Shown here piece after piece: positions 9,705 through 20,060 of a stretch of 64,000 nt of DNA; the stretch's first letter is position 1, and every line of letters begins with the position of its first letter. Both the position numbers and the translations under genes were made by a program. Under the pieces are notes generated by a model. It was not told where the DNA came from. It saw only the letters and a program-made list of their open reading frames with translations, and did not search any database. The stretch covers positions 16,172,003 to 16,236,002 of the forward strand of contig JAJEKV010000030.1 of assembly GCA_021234155.1 (NCBI GenBank), given 5' to 3'. Origin of the DNA: Isoetes taiwanensis. Its lineage: Eukaryota; Streptophyta; Lycopodiopsida; Isoetales; Isoetaceae.

Positions 9705-9800
9705 TCTTGAGAGCGTGAACCGGATTTATATAGGGTTAATTAGCTCTTAGCGTGAATAATTTATTGCCTCAAATAACACGCCAGCGCATTGAAATTCCCC
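9705..9800 (-). promoter_or_regulatory. TATA-containing block, copy 2 (9.7 kb)
   Basis: This is a direct copy of the 8,463-8,560 block: 'ttgagagcgtgaaccggatttatatag', then 'tagcgtgaataatttattgcc' and 'aacacgccagcgc'. The minus strand has CTATATAAATCC at 9,722-9,733. A possible exon (9,500-9,672) follows at the right distance. Confidence 0.4.
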
Positions 9801-10130
9801 TTGACTATATTATCTAGTCTAGGGTATATTATTATGGATAATAAATTCTCACGTCTATTAGTTATATGTCTTTTCGTAATCATATATCCAAATTTTCGAT
9901 AATTAAAATTTGGATATATTTATATAAATGTCATTTCCTTGTTGTTGCCATGAAAATTCTTGTTTTAAATGATTTCGTTTACGCCCATTGTTATTATTAT
10001 ATTAAACCTATTTCCAAGGAATTTCTTGCTTTTAAAAAAATTTGATTTACCTCTACATATTCCATAAATGTACGTACTTTTTTTATCTTATGGTGTAATA
10101 ATTTTTTCTTACTCATTGACTAAAAAGGGT
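9801..10130. other. AT-rich intergenic stretch
   Basis: The sequence is very AT-rich with repeated 'aaatttggatatatt' and 'tccaaattttcg' elements. No gene or known element is seen. Confidence 0.5.
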
Positions 10131-10135
10131 GCAAT

Positions 10136-13022
10136 TTGCCTAGGTCAATGGTGCCCCTCCAACTCAAGATGGTGAAAAGAGCAATATCAATGAAAAACCA
10201 ACTCCTAGCAAAGAATGTTGAAGAAAAACAATTAGTCCTCTATAGTAGGGTGCAATGGAGGAACAAGAAGGTGAGAATCATGCACAAGTGCAACAAGGAA
10301 ATAGTAGGCCAAGGAGTCATTGTGCTAGCAGATCCTGGTCAAGCTGTTAATGATGAAAGGCTAGGGGAAGACAATATTGGTATTGCAATTTCGATGTTGG
10401 AAGACAACTGAAAGGTAAAGGTTTGGGTGACAAGGAATGTTTTGGTTGTGTCAAGCAATTGGAGGTTCCTTGCATCATGGCATGGCCTATAAGTAGTGTT
10501 CAATTTGTGGAGGATTATATTTTTCGAGCCCGAGGTTGTTGGGGACAATGATTGTCTTGATATTGATCCATTGGCGGTTGGAACTCTAAACCTAGGCAAA
10601 AGGGGAGAAGTATCGGTTGCGGACATTATCCTAGCAAAAGAGCCAAATTGATTAGTGACACCAAGCGTGAGACAATGGTGAAGGTTAGGGGCTCAGATTG
10701 TTGTTGGAGTGATTGTATGCAATTCTTCACAATAGAACAATTGGTGGAAGCAAGAGCCACTTTTCAAGAGTACAATTGTTGATGAGAGGAGGACCTACAT
10801 GTACACAATCTTGAGCATGCACTTCAAGATGAAAGAAACCCAAAGCAAAAAAAAGATACCCTTTGCTAGGCAAATGGATATGTGCAAAAGCATGGCGAGT
10901 ATCCATGCAATTCCAACTTCTTCATGGCATAATTGGCAAAAAAAGCAGTGAGGGGAACAGGATTGCTTTACATGGAAATAATGGTTTGTTGAGACCAGCA
11001 GACTAGGACCCCGGGCTGCCGGGGAGATATTTGAAAAATATATTGATTTCAATGCGAGTCTATGCCACACAAAAGCAGAAGGGATGAAAAGGGAAGAGCG
11101 GTTGTTGAGAAAAGGTTGCCATCACATTGTACTCAAAAGAGTATTTTTGGAAGAAGTGAATTCCCTACTTGAGAATTGGGAATTCTTCCAATATCCCAAC
11201 CTAGCTTTAGTAGGTTATGGAAGAAGCATTTCAATCATGTCACCATAGCAACTTCAAACAACTTTGCAAAGTGCAATTTATGTGCTAAGTTGAAGGAGAC
11301 TCTTGATAAGACTGTGCAACCTAGTCAAAGGGCTAGGATAAGGGAGCATATGAAGGACCATATGGTGACCAACTATCATGTAGATCATGTTATTGGATGT
11401 GGAGGACTTTATCCGCATTGGAACCCAATAACTATTTATGTATTATACATGACAAGATGGACCAGCAAAAGACTTGTCTTCCACAATTCAAGTACATACC
11501 AAAGTCATGTGGAAGATCATACCCTTCTGAGATCTCAATGATCAGGGCAATCTTGCATGGGCAAAATCAAACCTACTATGGCCATTTTAGTTTGGAGTTG
11601 TGGAGTGATGGTCCGATTTTCATATTGGGAGTATCATGAGGTGTTTGAGAAACTATGAAAATGGATACAATGGTCACCTCCGGGACCTTCTGACTAGCCG
11701 GGCACTACATAGAGCATTGTTAGATGGAAACCCTAACAATATTGAAAAGTTCAGCAAGGCAAGGTTTGAAGCATGGGTCTAATGAACATGTTGGAGCTTC
11801 AACTTCACGTGCTAAACCTCAAGATCTACCCAAAAGGTTTCTCTTGCAACTTGATAATTGTCTTTGGCCAAAATAAGAACAGTGGATGTTTTCTTTCCTA
11901 TCCTACTTAATGTACCGTGGGGATATTTGAAAGAGTTAATTTAGGGTTTCTTATGCCCGGGCATACCCATGAGGATGTGGATGCATTATTTGGCAAATAT
12001 AGTTGTATCTTGCAAAGAAACAAAGTGACCAACTTTCCTAGGCTAATGGAAATCTTGCATGAATGCACTACTCCAAACCCTATAGCTTCTCTCATAGAAG
12101 AAGTGCCCGATTGGAAGAGCTTTGTGGATGGTTATACATTGGATCTTGAAGGTCATTCCAGGCCTCTGCAGTTCACTTTTGGGTGAGAGATGGGATTCCA
12201 ATCTTCCAATGGAAGATGAGACCTTCCCGGAGGATGAGTGGAGAGGAGGGGAGGAAATATGGCGTAGAGATGAGAATGGCAAGCCTATGATACCTCTAGG
12301 TCAACCAAAAGCTTTAAAACCCCTCTTGAAGAAGTGAAGCAATTGGGATTGACTAAGGAAGGAATCCAAGACTATATAAAGCATTGGCAAACCAATCCGG
12401 ATGACACCAACCGTGCCTTGGTGGCTACTTTGGAAGAAGGTGATTAACTTTGTTGGGGGAGATAGACACATCCTCGGATGAATTGAAAGAAGGGTGGTTG
12501 CCTAAGACTAGGTGGAAGACCTTATCAGTCTTGAGGATTTTGATGACACTGTAAGTAGCATTCGCAAGCAATATGCTCCTCCTCCTTCTGACAAACACTA
12601 TGTTGGTCCTAAGAACAATAGGCCAAAGTTTCTAGGCATGGATGCTTATGAACCTTCCACTGACTTGGAATGCCACCAATTTGTGGTAGTAAAGCCATCG
12701 ATTTAGATACATATCCGGTGTGGTTGGGGTTCACTATCTCGATATTTGCAAAGAAGAAGGTAATATTAACTTCAACCATGTGCGGGTGGAATGGTGGTGT
12801 CCAATTGCATCAGTTGACCAACGTATCGGATAAAGAAAGGTACTCAGATTGTTGGACAAAGAGATGGAGGAGAAATCCGAGTGATCGATCTTTGGCTAGA
12901 CTATGAAAGTGTTTTGTACTCATGGACTCCAAACACTATTCCAGCTAGAAATGCGAGAATTACAATACCTCAGGATGTCAGGAAGAAGGCTATGATATCA
13001 TTGGGGGTGCTTGAAGAAAGTT
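10136..13022 (+). pseudogene. DUF7869-type transposon-like protein, frameshifted
   Basis: Plus-strand frames together outline one long protein. In order: an N-terminal part (MVPLQLKMVKRAISMKNQ, 10,136-10,411); a Cys-containing part, FSRLWKKHFNHVTIA then CNLCAKLKETLDKT (11,176-11,390); CIIHDKMDQQKTCLPQFKYI (11,440-11,500); GFLMPGHTHEDVDALFGKYS (11,940-12,005) with LIEEVPDWKSFVDGY (12,095-12,140); and a C-terminal part ending DVRKKAMISLGVLEES (about 12,975-13,021). The pair 'HDKMDQ-KT--P' and 'GHTHEDVD' is characteristic, as I recall it, of DUF7869 proteins, which are multicopy and transposon-associated in plants. At least five frame changes or stops show that it is dead. No terminal repeats were found. 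Confidence 0.65.
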
Positions 13023-13216
13023 GAATAACTATGTAAATTTTTGTTATCACGTTTTTATGATATGGTGCTATATTGTGAAATATTGACTATTTTGTAAATA
13101 ACATGATATTACGTTTTCATAATTTTGAGGTGAAATGTGTGAATTTGAATATGCTACTAAAAACATGCAATATGAAATTTGTCCCAAAATTAAGACATAA
13201 ACCCAATTTAATTGAA

Positions 13217-13320
13217 TGATGGTTGATTCTTGCGGGCAGGGCAAGCAAAGCCGGCCTGCCGAATGGGCGGCCCGGGCTGCCGGTAACCCGCCTTTGCCCC
13301 GCCGTGCAAGAATCAACGAA
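13217..13320. mobile_element. GC-rich foldback element (~100 bp)
   Basis: The arm 'gttgattcttgcgggc' (from about 13,222) is mirrored by 'gtgcaagaatcaac' ending at about 13,316. The centre is GC-rich with the palindrome 'cggcccgggctgccgg'. It sits immediately left of the next foldback element. Confidence 0.55.
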
Positions 13321-13331
13321 CTTTTCCCATT

Positions 13332-13815
13332 CCACGACGTCAAGGAAAGGCTATGGCGCAGATGATCCGAGACAGGTGATCCGGCAGGTGGTGCCAGATT
13401 TCTTCAGATCCGCGGTGGTGCTTTCGGGACGTCAAGGAAAGGCATGGCGGAGATATTTTAGTGCAGATATCTTCAAAAATCTTCAGAAATCCAAGTTGAT
13501 CCGGTGCTATGGCTTCAGAAATCTTCAGAAAATCTTCTGCTATGGCTTCAGAAAATCTTCACAAAAGCTTCGAAAACTTCGGCTATGGCTGCTCCGTTGG
13601 TCATGCCAGAACTCAGCAAAATACTCAGATAACTCTGTTGGTCATGCAAAAACTCAGCAAAATACTCAGATAGCTCTGTTGGTCAGCAACGAACCGGCTG
13701 CAGGGGGTCATGCCAGAATGGAGCAGTGACTTTCCATTCTTGAATAGAATGGTTTCCACGTGGCAACCATTCATTGGCTAAAAAACAAGAATACACACTC
13801 ACTTTCCTTGACGTA
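13332..13815. mobile_element. MITE-like element with CCACGACGTCAAGGAAAG ends
   Basis: The left end 'ccacgacgtcaaggaaag' (13,332) is inverted at the right end as 'ctttccttgacgta' (13,802-13,815). The right 90 bases are homologous to those of the element at 508-838. The interior has local repeats (ggctatgg, aaatcttcagaaa, 'aactcagcaaaatactcagat' type units) and a GC-rich left part. It lies 300 bases upstream of the DUF569 promoter. Confidence 0.6.
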
Positions 13816-13980
13816 TGCTACTAGATAAGTGAATGGATATGAAGGGGAATATAAGGAATATAAGGCACCAGGCCCAATTTTTTCAAAAGCAAAGGAGACG
13901 AAAAACTTGCAAAAAAGTGTCTTATTATCATCTCATTGTGTAGGTACAATAATGCTGAAATGAATCTTTGTGGGCACCCC
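13812..13980. repeat. Repeat with inverted copy at 18,608-18,775
   Basis: Reading 18,775 to 18,608 on the minus strand reproduces this block with few changes. Shared strings include 'tataaggaatataaggcacc', 'ggagacgaaaaacttgc' and 'gtcttattatcatc'. The block lies just upstream of the DUF569 promoter, and its partner is 3.4 kb beyond that gene. Confidence 0.75.
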
Positions 13981-14117
13981 TTAAAAAAGACACGTTTGGG
14001 ATATGGAGATGATTCTTCCCTGAAGTTCACCAATCTTTTACAGCTGCAGATCAGAACGTTATGGCTCCACCATAGCCGACCTTCATCTAGACCATTCTCT
14101 GCACAAATTCTTTGGCC

Positions 14118-14126
14118 CTATATAAG
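14118..14126 (+). promoter_or_regulatory. TATA box of the DUF569 gene
   Basis: The string ctatataag is a consensus plant TATA box. The transcription start would lie about 30 bases further on (~14,150). A 5'-UTR intron fits 14,267-14,340 (agcag|gtattt ... ttgatgcag|a), so the ATG at 14,342 is the second base of the second exon. Confidence 0.65.
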
Positions 14127-14341
14127 TATGGCCACTGCAACATTTTAACTCAGAAACACTTGCACCTCTGCTTTTGAGTTCCTCAGCAACGTTTTGCAGT
14201 TTTGATTCTAGTTCTAGCAATATAGAATATATTTAAGATCAGGGATCAGATCCTCTGCTTTAGCAGGTATTTTGCATCTAGTATTCTGCTAGTGTTTTGC
14301 CCTTGCTCTAATATCTTATTTACATTGCTATTTGATGCAGA

Positions 14342-15226
14342 ATGGAGTATTTCCTGGATGCCAAATCTGTCAGGCTTCGCAGTGCGCATGGAAAATATCT
14401 AGTGGCTAATTCAGATAAGACATCTGTTCATCAAGAAATGGATTATAAGGAATCCTCGATTTGGACTGTGGAATGCATCAATAATAGTTCTACAATCAGG
14501 CTACAGAGTTGCCATGGATTATATCTATGTGCTTCAGATCATGCTTTTCTGTTGGGAATGACTGGCAGAAAAGTGGTTCAATCCAAAATAATGGATAAAT
14601 CGACTGAATGGCAGCCTCTCAAAGAGGGGCATTTAATAAAGCTTACAAACAGAGGCAGTTACCTGCGTGCAAATGGCGGCCCTCCTCCATGGAAAAGCTC
14701 CATTACTCATGATCTGCATTCAAAATTATCGGCACAAAATCTTCTTTGGGAAGTCGAAATAGTCGAATCAAAACGAGAAAATGCTGAAATGCAGGTACTA
14801 AATCAGTCTTTTTAGATCAAGATTTGCATCTTTTTGCAAGAAGGAAAGGGCGGGGTAAAAGAACACAAAATAGAAACCCCCTGCTTTCACAAATTTCACA
14901 AATCTAACCTTGTTTTGATCTGGCAGAAAAAGATGAAGCCAAATAGCGATGGCAGAGTAGTGTATTATGCATTAGCGATGGACGACGGCGGATTACCGAG
15001 CAGTACAATGTGGCGCAAATACATATTCAAGGGACAGACCCTGAAAGAACTAAATCAGAGCTTGAAAGAAGAGTTAAAACTTACAGAAAACATCATAGTA
15101 TGCGGAAAACATTGCTTAAACGGCGTTTTATATCGCTTGCATATGGATCTTCCTCCAAACAATGCAGCCATGAGGGTTGTAGTCGTTAAATCTGCATCAG
15201 ATGGTGCCAGAAATCTTCATTTGTGA
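14342..15226 (+). CDS. DUF569 (actin-cross-linking-like) protein, intact
   Basis: There are two coding exons, 14,342-14,794 and 14,927-15,226, with a GT-AG phase-0 intron (gcag|gtacta ... ctggcag|aaa), giving 250 residues. The N-terminal domain (residues 1-145) has the family signature MEYFLDAKSVRLRSAHGKYL, YLCASDHAFLLGMTGRKVVQ and LRANGGPPPWKSSITHD, which is a beta-trefoil/fascin-like fold in the family. The C-terminal domain has GRVVYYALAMDDGG, KELNQSLKEEL, IIVCGKHCLNGVLYRLHMDL and PPNNAAMRVVVV. Plant members usually carry one or two such modules; this length fits a single-copy protein. Molecular function is unknown; the fold suggests binding to actin or another polymer, which is inferred only from family annotation. 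Its TATA box, 5'-UTR intron and intact frame make it one of the two credible functional genes here. Confidence 0.9.
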
Positions 15227-15539
15227 ACTGTTTAACTCGAATCTTGTAGGCCTAAACTTTTCTTGATCAGAAATTAGAAAAATGTTTCATAAGTTGTTTT
15301 TTTCTTCACAATGATCATACGATGATCGTATGTTACAAATTTATAGATTGAGTTCTTTTCAATGATCATAGGCTATGTTGCTAGTCTTATAACGTGAAGT
15401 TAACCTAGGTTCAATTCTGTTGTTTTTACCCCTAATTCTGCTTGTTTTTCTTTTTCAGAAACGTGATTAAAGTTTTTAAGTTACTTGCCGTTCCAAATTT
15501 AGTTGCAATTCCATAATTCAGTAGACAAAAATATAGAGA

Positions 15540-15990
15540 GTAAAAAGGTATCAATTTTTCATTCCATCAAAATTTGATACTGAGGATTACAAGACAAAAT
15601 CTGATACTCAAGTATCAGAATTTTAAAAACAGACAGAAGTTCAAGGACTAGTTTTAGGACCAAGAAACCTCCAAGAAACCTCCAGGATCAAACAAGAATC
15701 TAAAAACCAACACTGAAATGATTCCTACAGCCTTGATGTAAACTAGACTAGAAATCAAAAATTTATGCAAATCAACAACCTGAAAACTTCGGGTACAGAG
15801 CCTGCATGCAAGATTTTTCTGCAAAAAGCTCATGGATCCAGTCTTGGACGTCGCCCTAGAACCTGGCAAAGGCATCTTTGCACAAGAAAGCAACATGCAA
15901 GCAACCCTAGCGCCTGGAATCTTCATCAAAGTAAGCCTACAACCTGGATCTAAACAAAGAATGCATCAGAAACCACGAAATCAGGTATGG
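15540..15990. other. No supported gene
   Basis: The 61-91-codon ORFs on both strands overlap each other and share no motif with known proteins. Low-level repetition is present ('gatactgaggattacaagac' and 'ctgatactcaagtatcag', the latter palindromic). Confidence 0.5.
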
Positions 15991-16350
15991 CGCCACACTA
16001 AACGTCAAAATAATTCACCACAATACTTCTAGCAGTACTACCACGCCACTGGAAACAAGCAGAAGCACGGCGCCACTGGAAACAAGCAAGATCGCCACTG
16101 GAAACAAGCAGAAGGACGGCTATGGCGAAAACACAGAAAGAAACATCTTCCACCACACTAAACCTCACAAAAAATCGTCAAGTTACTCCTAGCAACACTA
16201 CGGTACCACCGGAAACAAGCAGAAGGACGGCGCCACTGGAGAGAACGAAGATCGGCTATAAGGGGGTCGCGGCCGGCTTCGGCTATGGCGAAAAGGAAAA
16301 AAAATGGTACGGGGACTTAAAAGCCGCTGAGAATTTAACCTAGGATTAAC
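15991..16350. repeat. Imperfect tandem duplication with minisatellite core
   Basis: Two units of about 150 bases (from about 15,991 and 16,150) share 'ccacactaaac', 'gcaacacta/gcagtacta', 'ccactggaaacaagcag' and 'ggctatggcgaaaa'. Inside the first unit the core 'cgccactggaaacaagcag' is repeated three times (about 16,043-16,110). Confidence 0.7.
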
Positions 16351-16362
16351 TTCACGTTTCAC

Positions 16363-16466
16363 GAATGTCATTTTTGTTGACATTCCGACGTGTCAACGCC
16401 GCCTCCGCGCTAACGCGCGTCGGCAGCGTTTCCACGCCGGAATGTCAACAAAAATGACATTCTTGT
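16363..16466. mobile_element. Foldback element with 25-bp perfect arms
   Basis: The left arm 'gaatgtcatttttgttgaca' plus 'ttccg' (from about 16,364) is the exact reverse complement of the right arm ending 'aaaaatgacattc' (16,464). The centre is GC-rich ('cgctaacgcgcgtcggcagcg'). The termini 'tttcacgaatg' and 'cattcttg' resemble the ends at 541 and 740, and those of the hairpin at 57.4 kb, suggesting one family. Confidence 0.75.
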
Positions 16467-16479
16467 AAAAGAAACAACA

Positions 16480-17010
16480 TACGCAGTTGTGTAAAAGAAA
16501 CAACATACTACTCGTGTCACTACTCATGTCGGCAATTCAAATTGTCAACAAATAAATTTATCACCAGAACTAGAAGTGGTCCCAAGTTTGATGATGACAT
16601 GCAATGTGTGGCAAATAATGACAACAATGAGCAATATTGTTGTTCTGTGCATATTTTGTAGCTTGATTGGTCTTAAAAGGATGGAATGATTGTCCAGCTA
16701 AAAGCCATCTTTGTAAATGTTATCTACTCATAGAGCATATCACTTGGTATCTCCACTCTAAGATAAAGCCACTATTTACTCACAAACAAATTGCATATCA
16801 CTTGGTGTCTCCACTCTAAGATAAAGCCACTTATTTACAAATAAATAGGTCAAGCTTAAGAAACACATGCAACATTGGTAACTCATAGACTACAAACAAA
16901 TTGCATATCACTTGGTGTCTCCACTCTAAGATAAAGCCACTTATTTACAAATAAATAGGTCAAGCTTAAGAAACACATGCAACATTGGTAACTCATAGAC
17001 TTGGTTAATG
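16480..17010. repeat. Dispersed repeat with a 110-bp tandem duplication
   Basis: A diverged copy lies at 19,690-20,060, sharing 'gtcaacaaataaattt', 'ttctgtgcatattttgtag' and 'gattggtcttaaaaggatgg'. In this copy 16,782-16,891 is repeated exactly or nearly so at 16,892-17,001 ('acaaacaaattgcatatcac ... actcatagact'). A partial third unit starts near 16,733. Confidence 0.85.
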
Positions 17011-17042
17011 GTTACTGTGCCTCTCATTTCGATTATGGTCAC

Positions 17043-17160
17043 TTATGATTAGGGGTCCGCCTATGATTTTGAAATATGAAATACAGATTCCTCTAAGATA
17101 TTTATGATTAGGGGTCCGCCTATGATTTTGAAATATGAAATACAGATTCCTCTAAGATTT
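17043..17160. repeat. 59-bp tandem duplication
   Basis: 'ttatgattaggggtccgcct' and the following 39 bases at 17,043 recur at 17,102 with the same flanks. It lies in an otherwise featureless AT-rich stretch (17,010-17,900) where I see no gene. Confidence 0.9.
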
Positions 17161-17939
17161 TGGAATGTGATACAAAGACTCACCTCTATATGATTTCGCT
17201 TAAGCTTTTAGAATATGAAATACGGAGATTTGAACCTCTACTAAAGTAATTCGATATCCTAATAAGAATGCTTTAACCAATGCAACTTGTGAACTAACGT
17301 GCTTATTTTTCCTATTAAATCTATATTTTCTTTTTTAATAATATCCCATTCAATTGTTTTAGGGGTATGGTCTATGGTCTCGAAAATGGTGATTTATAAA
17401 GTGTGCAAGTTTCGGAGGGGGAATGCACGACAAGCAAATTTTTTTAGATCATTGTAGTCTAGGGAAGCAAAGACTTTTAGCTTTGAAGCAGTTGGGATAT
17501 GCACATGCTAAATGTGGGTATTCTCAATTGCTTTCTCTTTTTCATATGACATTGACAAGTCAGCAAGTGCTCTTAGTTTTTTATCCAGATACTTGAAATA
17601 TACTGCGAAGTCAAGCCTTTCACTTGGCGTCAGGATGATTGTTGTGGTCTATCTGAAAGCGGAGAAGATTGTGTGCTTTAAAGGGCTTGGATACTCTTCC
17701 TGCTATTGTCCTCCAGGATGCTCAAGATAGAATTGCTAAGGCCCATTATTGCTCTTCCTTGCTCCTGCTAAGCGTCAGCAGATCTTTGAGACTTATTTGA
17801 GTGTGTTGTCTTATGCATAGGTTGGTGGTCCTACTCAGTGGATCATGATCGTCCTCTGAGATTTTAATCCCGTCTGTGCAGTTATATCTGTCTTTTGGCT
17901 TGGACGTTCAATAGAATTTGACATCCTAAAAAAAAAAAA

Positions 17940-18575
17940 AAAAAGAAAAAAAATCTTAATTGCTTTCCTATATTGACATCCTAAATTTGATAGAAAAACA
18001 AAATATAATGGATTCAATTACATTTGGAAGAGCATATTTAAACATGTAGAAGATTTGCAAGGATTATATCTATGTTGTACACTCTTGTATATCCTACATT
18101 CCATTTTTAAATAGGCCGATAGTGATTACTTTTACCCTCATGAATAGATGATTATAAGATATTCATATTTGGAAGATATCACTTCGGCCTAAGGCGGCAT
18201 GTAAAAGTGGAAACCATTTTGGAATATTCCTTCAAACATCTCCATTTGTACTAGATCAAGTTTGGGAAACATAAGGCATCGTCATGAAAGCTTAAAGCTA
18301 ATAACAGATAATGGCTTCATTTCTTTATATCGAAAAAGTTGGCCAAGATGGAGGTCATGACAGTGTTTCCTCTTTATGAAACAAGGATATACCCTACTAA
18401 CATCTTCGTTTTCCTCCTCCAATTTTGGCCATAGGTGGAGGGATGCAACCCTTCTAAAATCCATGTACATTTATCAATATTCATATTCCCAGGCTTCTGT
18501 CTTTTTACCAACGATGCCTTGATGCATGTGGAAATTTTTCCCCCAAAAAACTTTATGCCAAGAACTCACGATAAT
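17940..18575. repeat. Diverged third copy of the 26.7-27.35 kb repeat block
   Basis: Landmarks shared with 26,715-27,330 and 36,135-36,750 are 'gaagatttgcaaggattata', 'ccctcatgaatagatgatt', 'ctccatttgtactagatcaa', 'tttcctctttatgaa' and 'cctcctccaattttgg'. A possible minus-strand peptide (PKLEEENEDVSRVY) is shared with the other two copies, but the frames are short. The class of this repeat is unknown; its presence outside the tandem duplication shows it disperses on its own. Confidence 0.7.
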
Positions 18576-18607
18576 GGCCTAATGCAAAAGGTTTTTTGAG
18601 GGATTCA

Positions 18608-18775
18608 TCACCAAATTGACAAAGATTCATTTCAACATTATTATACCTACACAATGTGATGATAATAAGACAATTTTTTGCAAGTTTTTCGTCTCCTTAG
18701 CTTTTGAAAAATTTGGCCCGGTGCCTTATATTCCTTATACTCTCCTTTATATCGATTCCCTTATCTGGTAGCATA
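18608..18775. repeat. Inverted partner of 13,812-13,980
   Basis: This is the reverse-complement copy of the block upstream of the DUF569 promoter, differing at scattered positions. The pair brackets the DUF569 gene and the 15.5-18.5 kb repeat mosaic. Confidence 0.75.
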
Positions 18776-18949
18776 TGCCATGGAGTTGCGATGGCACTGG
18801 TTCCACTCCAGAGTATAAGCCTCAGTTTCTTGAAACATGAATGTAATGCGAACAAATTATAAGTTGAATCACCACATTTACGTTAAGCGAGCTAGCTATT
18901 CTGCATCTCATTATGAGAACACATAAGTTACTGACCTTCGCCAATAGGT

Positions 18950-19660
18950 ATTTGCATTCATGACATATCTGGATAAGGTGTTTGGGACAGTTTTTCTTGT
19001 TTGCCCAGTGGATGCTGCAACTGCCAATAATCAGAGCAGTCCACCGGAGCAAACATGGAAAGCTGGAGCAAACAACTTACCCTAACAATATGATAGTTTA
19101 TGAGTGCCGCCATGTCACATTTGTTTTTCTTCTTTAGTGGACACAAAATAAAGTTGTTATGGGTTATAGTTTTTCTTCTCTTGATCAAGAGAAGAAAGCA
19201 CTGATTTGGCATACTTACCTTTAGATTCATTCTTATGCATTGGAAAGCAGTTGTGCTCAGTTGGATCAGTTTGTCCATTGGTCTGTCTTTGCATTTTATG
19301 TTGCTATAATCTTGATTGTCGTTTAAAAAAAAAACATTTATTTTACTTGTTTAAATGATGACAGAGAGAATCAATCAACAAAAATAGCATTCCTTGTTGT
19401 CGTCGTCGTCGTCGTCATCACGTGGCAGCCTTAAATTATGCCACTAAAAATTATAACGATCCATTTGTCATATTGTTGTAGAAGATACGTTGTTCCCACC
19501 ATGCCCCCTATCTCACCTCTATGGGACTCCCTGTTGTGCAAGTTGCAAGGGACAAAGCTACGTTGATCAGCTATTTTTGCTTGCCTTTGTGTGTCCCTTT
19601 GTGTGTTGCTTGTAGGGATACCCACTACATAGGTCTCTAGGGATGGCCAAGAATGGTGTC
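18950..19660. repeat. Inverted partner of the repeat at 1-360
   Basis: The minus strand of 18,958-19,100 and 19,490-19,660 matches 1-360, with an unmatched segment between. That segment contains a (GTC)n run at about 19,397-19,417. Poly(A) runs interrupt the region. No gene is seen. Confidence 0.6.
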
Positions 19661-19689
19661 ACAGTATCGCTTTCCCATAACATCTTCTA

Positions 19690-20060
19690 CATAGTTGTGT
19701 AAAAGAAAGAACATAATATTCGTGTCAGCAATACAAAATGTCAACAAATAAATTTGTCACATGTGATGTCTTCATTCCAGAACTAGAAAATGTCCCAAGT
19801 TTGAGGATGGCATGCACTGTGCGGCAAATAATGACGAGGATGAGCAATATTGCTGTTCTGTGCATATTTTGTAGCCCGATTGGTCTTAAAAGGATGGAAT
19901 CAATGTCTATCTAGAGCAGTCTTTGTAAATGTTATCTAATCATAGTGCATATCACTTGATGTCTCCAATCTACGATAAAAAGCCACTGATTTACAAAAAA
20001 ATAGGTCAAATTTAAGAAACACATGCAATATTGGTAATTAGTAGACCTGGCTAATGGTTG
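19690..20060. repeat. Diverged copy of the 16.5-17.0 kb repeat
   Basis: It has the same order of landmarks as 16,480-16,890 ('gtgtaaaagaaa', 'gtcaacaaataaattt', 'gagcaatattg', 'ggtcttaaaaggatgg', 'gcatatcacttg', 'aagaaacacatgcaa'). It carries only one copy of the 110-bp unit. Confidence 0.8.
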
